A DNA stretch of 10,342 nucleotides from Planctomycetota bacterium (GTDB taxonomy: Bacteria > Planctomycetota > Phycisphaerae > Sedimentisphaerales > SM23-30): positions 1 to 10,342 of the forward strand of contig JAKQBU010000437.1 of the NCBI GenBank assembly GCA_029573975.1, read 5' to 3'. Positions within the stretch are counted from its first letter, which is position 1. Each line of letters begins with the position of its first letter. This document shows, piece by piece, positions 1-4,905 of this stretch. Both the position numbers and the translations under genes were made by a program. The notes under the pieces are model-generated. The model had not been told where the DNA came from, made no database searches, and worked only from the letters and a program-made list of their open reading frames with translations.

Positions 1-851
1 GGCCGGCCATGCTTGAGCAGCAGTTCCGTCCGGGCCTTCAAATCCTTGAACGGCCGGTACTCATGGTAGGTAATCACATCGGAATTGTCCAGCGCAAAAC
101 GGTTCAATTCATCCAGCTTGTCCTCCCGCCAGTCTCCCTGCCACAGCCCCACGCTCAGCGGCTGGGAGGGGTTCACCTCCCGGCCCCACTGGAACAGCTT
201 CTTTTGCAGCAGCAGGGCCAGTTCTCTCTTGTTTTCCAGCTCGTATTGCTGGTACAGGGGGATGTTCCCCTGGGCCGGCTCATTATACAGGTCCCACAAC
301 AGCACCCGCGGATCATCCTGGTAGCGAGTCATGATTCCCTTGATGTACCCCTCCAGCTCATCATGCCGGGCCGGGTCCTTCAGGATATCCACATGGGGCG
401 CTTGCAGCCAGCCGGAATTGTGCGTACGCGGCATCGGCTCCGGCTGTTTGCCCAGTTTGGGAATCGGACACCACACTCCGTCCAGCGGCACAAACATGAT
501 TTTGATATGATGCTTATCGGCAATCGCCAAAAACTGATCTATTCGCTTTAGGAATCCTTCGCTGTCCTGCTGCCATAATAAATCATGCAGGAAGACCCGC
601 ATAAAATTCATCCCCAGCTCTTCCGCCCAGCCCAGTTCCCGGTCGATCGTCTGCGGGTCAAAGGTATCCGCCTGCCACATCTCGAGTTGATTGATGGCTG
701 TGCTCGGCGTAAAATTGGCCCCCACCAGCCACGGCTGACCGGCGTACCACTGGCTGGCCTTTTCCGCGGACCACCGCTCACCCGCCGCCTCTGACCGCGT
801 GCCGGAAACACAACATGCCAGCACCAAGAATACACTGAGTATCCGTTTCAT
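1..851 (-). CDS. Secreted clan GH-A (GH5-like) glycoside hydrolase, paralogue copy 1, 3' end outside window
   Basis: First 283 residues of a secreted (beta/alpha)8-barrel glycosidase; the C-terminal part lies beyond the window. The protein starts MKRILSVFLVLACCVSG, a signal peptide; the Cys pair at 13-14 is a poor lipobox, so ordinary secretion is more likely. The mature start (WSAEKASQWYAGQPWLVG) and the block NQLEMWQADTFDPQTIDREL match a bacterial family usually annotated as cellulase-family glycosylhydrolase or 1,4-beta-xylanase. The expected acid/base is Glu191 in DLYNEP. The nucleophile Glu, seen as CTEYM in the neighbouring paralogue, would fall outside the window. An AGGAG Shine-Dalgarno lies just upstream of the ATG, and the gap to the preceding paralogue is 22 bases, so the two are co-transcribed. 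It is a close paralogue of the next gene, but the loop after the catalytic Glu differs (EPAQGN against EPDNHN). The exact CAZy family and substrate cannot be settled by eye; GH5, GH158 or another GH-A family is possible. Confidence 0.85.
   Translation of the reverse strand, partial: MKRILSVFLVLACCVSGTRSEAAGERWSAEKASQWYAGQPWLVGANFTPSTAINQLEMWQADTFDPQTIDRELGWAEELGMNFMRVFLHDLLWQQDSEGFLKRIDQFLAIADKHHIKIMFVPLDGVWCPIPKLGKQPEPMPRTHNSGWLQAPHVDILKDPARHDELEGYIKGIMTRYQDDPRVLLWDLYNEPAQGNIPLYQQYELENKRELALLLQKKLFQWGREVNPSQPLSVGLWQGDWREDKLDELNRFALDNSDVITYHEYRPFKDLKARTELLLKHGR
552..752 (-). repeat. Near-identical segment of GH-A copy 1 (partner 1684-1884)
   Basis: This part of copy 1 encodes roughly residues 34-100. 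It aligns without gaps to 1684-1884 with eight mismatches over 201 bases, counted by eye (about 96% identity). The adjoining 3' segment 341-420 aligns to 1473-1552 with about 13 mismatches in 80 bases (about 84%). The step in identity suggests gene conversion, or strong local constraint, on top of an older tandem duplication. Confidence 0.8.
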
Positions 852-873
852 AGATTTTCTCCTGATAAAATAG

Positions 874-1992
874 TTATTTTCCCGTCATCATCTTGATAAA
901 CTCTACCTCATTTACATCATAGGGGCTGCCGTCCGGCCGCAATATCTCATGAAACCACAGGGGCGGCTCCGCCGTATAGGTCTGTTCCCACGAATCCCAC
1001 GGATACTGCGTCTGGGTCTTGCCGGCTACAAAACCCCAGTTGCACGCCCCAATGCGGTACTTTTTAAAATACGGCAGGGCACTCATAAACGTACTGCCCG
1101 TGGGCCGGGCCATATATTCCGTGCAAATCAGCGGCCGGTTATACGGGAACAGCAGCTCCGTCTGCGCTTTAAGATCTATAAAAGGCCCGTAATGATGATA
1201 TGTAATGACATCCGAATAATCCACCGCTATCCGGTTGAGTTCATCCAGTTTCCCTTCCTCCCAACTGCCTTTCCACAAACAGACGCTCAGCGGCTGATCG
1301 GGGCGCACCTGCCAGGCCCACTGAAAGAGCTTATGCAACAGTTGGACCGCCAGTTCCCCTTTATTTTCCGGCTCAAAGGAACCATAGGATTCCACATTAT
1401 GATTGTCCGGCTCGTTATACAAATCCCACAGCAGCACCCGCTTGTCATGCTGAAAACGGGTCAGCAGTCCCTTGATATACCCTTCCAGTTCATCATGCCG
1501 GGCCGGATCCTTCAACAAATCGATATGGGGCGACTGCAGCCAGCCCGAATTATGGACATGCGGCTTCGGTGCCCGCTGCTTGCCCAGCCTGGGAAACGGA
1601 TCCCATACACTGTCCAGAGGCACAAACATGATTTTGATATGGTGCTTATCCGCAATCGTCAAAAACTGTTCCACCCGCTGGAGAAATCCTTCGCTATCCT
1701 GCTGCCATAATAAATCATGCAGGAAGACCCGCATAAAATTCATACCCAGCTCTTCCGCCCAGCCCAGCTCCCGGTCGATCGTCTGCGGGTCAAAGGTATC
1801 CGCCTGCCACATCTCCAGTTGATTGATGGCCGTGCTCGGCGCAAAATTGGCCCCCACCAGCCACGGCTGGCCGGCGTACCACTGATTCGCTTTCTCCACG
1901 GACCACCGCGGATTCGCCCCTTTTTCATCCGCCGCCAGACAACAGGAAACCATACCAAACAATGCCAGCAGCAAACCTGTCACTTTTTTCAT
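874..1992 (-). CDS. Secreted clan GH-A (GH5-like) glycoside hydrolase, paralogue copy 2
   Basis: Complete 372-residue secreted glycosidase. Residues 1-20 form a signal peptide (MKKVTGLLLALFGMVSCCLA). A single TIM-barrel domain follows from about residue 30 to the end, with no accessory binding module. The retaining GH-A pair is visible: acid/base Glu194 in WDLYNEPDNHN and nucleophile Glu292 in ICTEYMARPTGS. Conserved aromatic stretches NWGFVAGKTQT (318-328) and EPPLWFHEIL (342-351) complete the barrel end. The ATG is preceded by AAGGAG, which overlaps the last Lys-Glu-stop codons of the GH43 gene upstream, so translation is probably coupled. It retains the family-typical NEPDN motif, so I take it as the functionally conservative copy. 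It probably attacks a beta-linked plant or algal polysaccharide backbone outside the cytoplasm. The substrate is inferred only from the GH43 partner and the XylR-like regulator. Confidence 0.9.
   Translation of the reverse strand: MKKVTGLLLALFGMVSCCLAADEKGANPRWSVEKANQWYAGQPWLVGANFAPSTAINQLEMWQADTFDPQTIDRELGWAEELGMNFMRVFLHDLLWQQDSEGFLQRVEQFLTIADKHHIKIMFVPLDSVWDPFPRLGKQRAPKPHVHNSGWLQSPHIDLLKDPARHDELEGYIKGLLTRFQHDKRVLLWDLYNEPDNHNVESYGSFEPENKGELAVQLLHKLFQWAWQVRPDQPLSVCLWKGSWEEGKLDELNRIAVDYSDVITYHHYGPFIDLKAQTELLFPYNRPLICTEYMARPTGSTFMSALPYFKKYRIGACNWGFVAGKTQTQYPWDSWEQTYTAEPPLWFHEILRPDGSPYDVNEVEFIKMMTGK
1684..1884 (-). repeat. Near-identical segment of GH-A copy 2 (partner 552-752)
   Basis: Partner of the 552-752 segment at a constant offset of 1132 bases. 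It includes long perfectly matching runs, among them one of more than 40 bases around 1698-1740. The signal-peptide segments beyond it (copy 1 from about 790, copy 2 from about 1920) are not alignable in detail. Confidence 0.8.
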
Positions 1993-1995
1993 ATC

Positions 1996-3266
1996 TTACT
2001 CCTTATATCCTCGAATTACCTGGCCGTTCTGATTGCGGCCGATATAAAAACCATATGGACTCAGCAGCAGGCAGCGATCCTCCCACACCTTCCCCGGCTC
2101 TTTCGCATCCGGGAACTGTAAAATAACCTGCTCCCCCAGCTTCTGCCATTTCCCCGTCACGCCCGAACCGGTTATATTGCCATCCGTTCCAAACGTCAGC
2201 GGGTACTCCGGACCATAATCCACCGAATGCAGCCAGACGCCGGAGAGATCTTCCGTCCACATCGGCTCCAGTTTTTTCGGGCTTTCGGTCACCGGCTCCC
2301 CCGCCAGCGGCCAGCCGTCCGCCGGCCAGTACAGCGGCCGGATCTGTAAGGCCCGCCCCAGCTTGACGTCACGGGTATCCCAGGTATGATGCACCAGGTA
2401 ATCTCCCTTGTCCGTCCGCAGAATGGAATTGTGCCCCGGTCCCCGCCAGTTGTCATGATTGGCCAGCACCAGGCTGGCGTATCCTTCGGTCATCGGCCGT
2501 CCGGTATAATCCAGATACGGCCGGTAATCTTCTCCGCCCGCCCCACCATCACCTTATAATTGCTGTCCAGGCCGTTCATGGTATGGTCATACGAAACAAA
2601 CAGATAATAGAAACCATCCCGATACACCATAAACGGCGCCTCAATCGCCTGTTCCACCGGCCGCCGGGCCAGCGAATAGATCTTCGGTTCCGCCCCATCC
2701 GGCTTGCCGGTCGCCGGGTTCAGCTCCACGAGTTTAATCCCGCTCCAGAACGACCCAAACGCCAGCCAGCATTTTCCGTCCCGATCCGCAAAAAACGCCG
2801 GATCGATCGCGTTATAATCACATGTCCCGGTGTTGGACTCAACCACCAGTCCCCGATCCACCCACTCATAATCCGGGTGATTGGGATCCAGCGTCCGGTT
2901 CAGCGCCAGGCCGATGCAGGACCGCTGGCTGCCCAGCGACGAAACCGCATAGTACAGCCGGTACCAGCCGTTATACAAGGCAATATCCGGCGCCCATATC
3001 CCATGCGTATCCGGAACTTTTTCCTTCGCCCAATCGGGAACCTTTTTCGCGAAAACCCGCCCGCTCTTCTGCCAGTGAACCAAATCGTCCGACCGGCAGA
3101 TGGGAATTCCCGCCCCGGTCGTAAAGATCACATACCCATCCCCTGCCTGCAGGATCGCCGGATCGGGGATGTCCCGCAGGGCATAATCCTGGGCGAAAAC
3201 AAACGTACCGGAAACCGTCGCCAGCAGAATAAGATAAGAATAAAAATGACAGGTATTTTTTCGCAT
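1996..3266 (-). pseudogene. GH43 arabinanase-like secreted enzyme split by a one-base frameshift
   Basis: Two adjacent frames together make one GH43 five-bladed beta-propeller enzyme of about 423 residues. The upstream part starts best at 3266: MRKNTCHFYSYLILLATV is a signal peptide, and AAAGGA lies 10 bases upstream. It holds the three GH43 acids: Asp35 (base, IPDPAI), Asp155 (pKa modulator, AIDPAF) and Glu209 (acid, QAIEAPF). Its frame goes off after Gly249 and ends at a TGA at 2490-2492. Adding one C on the coding strand near 2520 restores KITG-PYLDYTGRPM and joins the downstream frame, which has GPGHNS (the metal-site His of arabinanases), LVHHTWDT and a C-terminal beta domain like GH43_C of endo-alpha-1,5-arabinanases. 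It is first in the operon, four bases from the next gene. The deletion may be a real mutation or an assembly error. As read, the enzyme would lose its last blade and is probably inactive. Confidence 0.85.
2517..2524 (-). other. Position of the GH43 frameshift
   Basis: Coding strand reads ATTACCGGCCGTATCTGG, giving I-T-G-R-I-W. The family-like reading I-T-G-P-Y-L-D needs GGCCCG, so one C is missing between codon 249 and the next. The stop of the broken frame (2490-2492) overlaps an ATG at 2491-2493, but no Shine-Dalgarno precedes that ATG, so efficient re-initiation is unlikely. Confidence 0.8.
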
Positions 3267-3291
3267 GATTCGAAAATCCTTTCGCACGATT
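3259..3291. promoter_or_regulatory. Direct repeat TTTCGCAYGATT x2, 21-bp period, over the GH43 start
   Basis: TTTCGCATGATT at 3259-3270 and TTTCGCACGATT at 3280-3291 match at 11 of 12 positions and start exactly 21 bp apart, two helical turns. AraC-type regulators with two helix-turn-helix units often bind such repeats. The first copy contains the GH43 start codon (CAT at 3264-3266 on the plus strand) and the second covers the Shine-Dalgarno region. The core TTTCGCA is the reverse complement of TGCGAAA in the repeat pair at 3347-3378. It is a candidate repressing or secondary site, inferred from pattern alone. Confidence 0.4.
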
Positions 3292-3294
3292 TTC
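3272..3294 (-). promoter_or_regulatory. Inverted repeat around the GH43 ribosome binding site
   Basis: In the minus-strand transcript GAAAATC (3294-3288) pairs with GATTTTC (3278-3272) across a nine-base loop. The AAAGGA Shine-Dalgarno sits at the junction of loop and 3' stem arm. The 7-bp stem is AU-rich and weak, so any control of GH43 translation is speculative. Confidence 0.3.
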
Positions 3295-3329
3295 CAGCAT
3301 ATCAGAACCGTTATTGTGATCAAATAATC

Positions 3330-3360
3330 ATATTATGAAACACTGCTTTGCGAAATAAAA
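3330..3360 (-). promoter_or_regulatory. Possible promoter of the glycosidase operon
   Basis: On the minus strand CATAAT (3337-3332), or the overlapping TAATAT (3335-3330), can serve as a -10 element. No good -35 lies 17 bases upstream; the sequence there is TTTTAT or TTATTT. A poor -35 next to the repeat pair at 3347-3378 is what an activator-dependent AraC-type promoter looks like. Transcription would begin near 3325, leaving a leader of about 60 bases. Confidence 0.35.
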
Positions 3361-3378
3361 CCACGGTTTTGCGCAAAA
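3347..3378. promoter_or_regulatory. Candidate XylR-like operator: two TTTGCG-AAA repeats 21 bp apart
   Basis: TTTGCGAAA at 3347-3355 and the perfect palindrome TTTTGCGCAAAA at 3367-3378 share TTTGCG, with copies starting at 3347 and 3368, exactly 21 bp apart. The pair lies over and just upstream of the likely -35 of the minus-strand operon and within 165 bp of the regulator gene. Spacing and place suit the two helix-turn-helix units of the AraC-type domain encoded next door. Binding is inferred. Confidence 0.45.
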
Positions 3379-3427
3379 TTCTTCCTATTTTTCTGGACCT
3401 GCCAGGCTCTTTTCACTACCATAAAAC

Positions 3428-3447
3428 CAGCCGGAAAAAGCCGGCTG
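3428..3447. other. Hairpin in the divergent intergenic region
   Basis: CAGCCGG (3428-3434) and CCGGCTG (3441-3447) form a perfect 7-bp stem with loop AAAAAG, flanked by A/T-rich sequence on both sides. It lies between the two divergent transcription units, upstream of the regulator. It could be a weak bidirectional terminator separating the units, or a protein site; the sequence does not decide. Confidence 0.35.
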
Positions 3448-3509
3448 TTAAAATACTTTGTATTTTGTAATCATTTATATATCAAATACTTACAAACCTA
3501 TTACTGTTT

Positions 3510-4682
3510 ATGCGTAAAATCCCGACGGTCCTGCTGATGATGGAAATGCTGAGGGCCTCCACCCGCGGCCACCTGGCTGGCGTTGCCAAATATTCCCGAT
3601 TACACGGCCCCTGGACCTTTTACCGCCAGCCGCTGAGCTATCTGCAGCCCTATCAAAATACCGGAAAAACGGAACCATCCCCCTCCGGAACCATCGACGG
3701 CATCATTACCTACATTACCCACAAAAAAGAGCTGCAATCTCTGCCTGCCGGCGTGCCCACCATTATTATCCCCTTCCTGGAGCTGATCCCGGGTTTTCCG
3801 AACATGGCCACCTCCGGCCTGTCCGGCAAGATGGGCGCGGAATATTTTCTCGAACGCGGTTTCCAACACTTCGCCTTCTGCGGCTTCGCGGACATCTACT
3901 GGTCGCAGTGGCGCAGCGGCCATTTCGAGCAGACCATCCGCCAGGCTGGTTTCACTGCCCATATTTACCAGCCGCCCCGGACCATTGCCCAGACGAAACA
4001 CCTGTGGAGCGTGGAACAGCAGTATGTGGTTACGTGGCTGCTCTCGCTGCCCAAACCCATCGGCATTATGGCCTGTAACGACGACCGGGGGCAAAAGGTT
4101 CTCGATGCCTGCAAAACCGCCGGCCTGCTGGTGCCCGAACAGGTGGCGGTGCTTGGCGTCGATAACGACGACATGATCTGCGATATCACCGACCCGCCCC
4201 TCTCCAGCATCGCCGTCAATTTTGAAACCGTCGGCTACGAAGCCGCCAAACTGCTCGACCAATTGATGAAGGGTGAAAAATACACCGGCCAGACCATTCC
4301 GCCGGTTTCTCCCATCCGGGTGGTAACCCGCCAGTCCACCGACATCCTGGCGGTGGAAGATGCGGAGATTGCCGCGGCACTGCGCTTCATCCGCCGGAAC
4401 CGCAACCAGGCTATTCGGGTCGGCGATGTCGTCAACGCCGCCACCGTTTCCCGCCGCAGCCTGGAAAAACGCTTCCGCTGCATCCTCAACCGCTCCATCC
4501 TCGACGAAATCCGCCGCGTCCGCATGAACCATATGGCCCAGCTCCTGGCGGAAACCGACATGACCATCGAACAGATCGCCCTGGCCCTGGGATTCCCCGA
4601 CTCCAAACACATCGCCGAACTGTTCCGTAAAGAACTGCACCTCACTCCCCGTGCCTACCGCCGCGACGTTAGCCCCCAATAA
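3510..4682 (+). CDS. XylR-type AraC-family transcriptional regulator with sugar-sensor domain
   Basis: A 390-residue DNA-binding regulator with the architecture of Escherichia coli XylR. Residues about 5-280 are a LacI/periplasmic-binding-like sensor, without the N-terminal LacI helix-turn-helix. Recognisable stretches are GTIDGIITYI (60-69), GFQHFAFCGF (117-126), PIGIMACNDDRGQKVLDAC (183-201) and VLGVDNDD (214-221), typical of this fold. Residues about 285-388 are an AraC-type domain with two helix-turn-helix units, near 303-325 (VSRRSLEKRF) and 352-385 (IEQIALALGFPDSKHIAELF, then LTPRAYR). It probably binds a pentose such as xylose or arabinose and activates the divergent glycosidase operon. 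The ATG at 3510 lacks a clear Shine-Dalgarno, but the protein lines up with the family from its first residues. The regulator's own promoter was not identified with confidence. The exact sugar is unknown. Confidence 0.9.
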   Translation: MRKIPTVLLMMEMLRASTRGHLAGVAKYSRLHGPWTFYRQPLSYLQPYQNTGKTEPSPSGTIDGIITYITHKKELQSLPAGVPTIIIPFLELIPGFPNMATSGLSGKMGAEYFLERGFQHFAFCGFADIYWSQWRSGHFEQTIRQAGFTAHIYQPPRTIAQTKHLWSVEQQYVVTWLLSLPKPIGIMACNDDRGQKVLDACKTAGLLVPEQVAVLGVDNDDMICDITDPPLSSIAVNFETVGYEAAKLLDQLMKGEKYTGQTIPPVSPIRVVTRQSTDILAVEDAEIAAALRFIRRNRNQAIRVGDVVNAATVSRRSLEKRFRCILNRSILDEIRRVRMNHMAQLLAETDMTIEQIALALGFPDSKHIAELFRKELHLTPRAYRRDVSPQ

Positions 4683-4740
4683 ACCGTAAAGGTTTACCGG
4701 CAATAAAGTTATAAATCCATACGTATCAGGGGAATTTCGC

Positions 4741-4769
4741 TTGCGGGCATACCGGTTTTCTGCTATAAT
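4741..4769 (+). promoter_or_regulatory. Extended -10 sigma-70 promoter of the LRR gene
   Basis: A perfect TATAAT at 4764-4769 is preceded directly by TGC, giving the extended -10 form TGnTATAAT. TTGCGG at 4741-4746 sits 17 bases upstream as a half-matching -35. It lies 58 bases past the regulator's stop codon, so the LRR gene has its own promoter. The predicted start near 4776 leaves a leader of about 130 bases. Confidence 0.65.
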
Positions 4770-4842
4770 TTGTTTATAATAATATGGATCCAGGAAGGAA
4801 GGAACCTCAGGGCTGCAATTACAATTCATACCAGGATGGACC

Positions 4843-4887
4843 ATTGGTTTTATTTTCCTTTCCGGATCGAAATGGAAAAATACCAAT
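4843..4887 (+). other. Long stem-loop in the 5' leader of the LRR gene
   Basis: Outer stem ATTGGT (4843-4848) pairs with ACCAAT (4882-4887). After a small internal loop, TTTTCC (4853-4858) pairs with GGAAAA (4874-4879). TTTC (4859-4862) then pairs with GAAA (4869-4872), leaving one bulged T (4873) and a six-base loop CGGATC. The 16 pairs end only a few bases before the AGGAG at 4894-4898. It may stabilise the messenger or control ribosome access. I recognise no known riboswitch. Confidence 0.5.
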
Positions 4888-4893
4888 ACCAAA

Positions 4894-4898
4894 AGGAG
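4894..4898 (+). promoter_or_regulatory. Ribosome binding site deciding the LRR start
   Basis: AGGAG at 4894-4898 lies seven bases before the ATG at 4906 but only one base before the in-frame ATG at 4900. The start is therefore placed at 4906, which also gives the cleaner signal peptide MKKQTVLMGLLAAAFF. Confidence 0.7.
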
Positions 4899-4905
4899 CA
4901 TGATT

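Noticed and set aside
949..1710. Plus-strand 253-codon open frame across the GH-A gene
   Set aside because: Antisense shadow of the glycosidase; Arg/Gln/Pro-rich with no recognisable motif.
2583..3338. Plus-strand 251-codon open frame across the GH43 gene
   Set aside because: Antisense shadow of a clearly recognisable GH43 enzyme.
3451..3491. AAATACTT occurring twice upstream of the regulator, 33 bases apart
   Set aside because: Eight-base AT-rich repeat in an AT-rich region; likely chance, and it does not match the 21-bp-period elements.
4681..4700. Possible terminator after the regulator (AAACC/GGTTT stem)
   Set aside because: Only five pairs and no following T-tract.
4900..4905. Earlier in-frame ATG for the LRR protein
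   Set aside because: Only one base from the AGGAG Shine-Dalgarno, too close for initiation; the ATG at 4906 has seven-base spacing.
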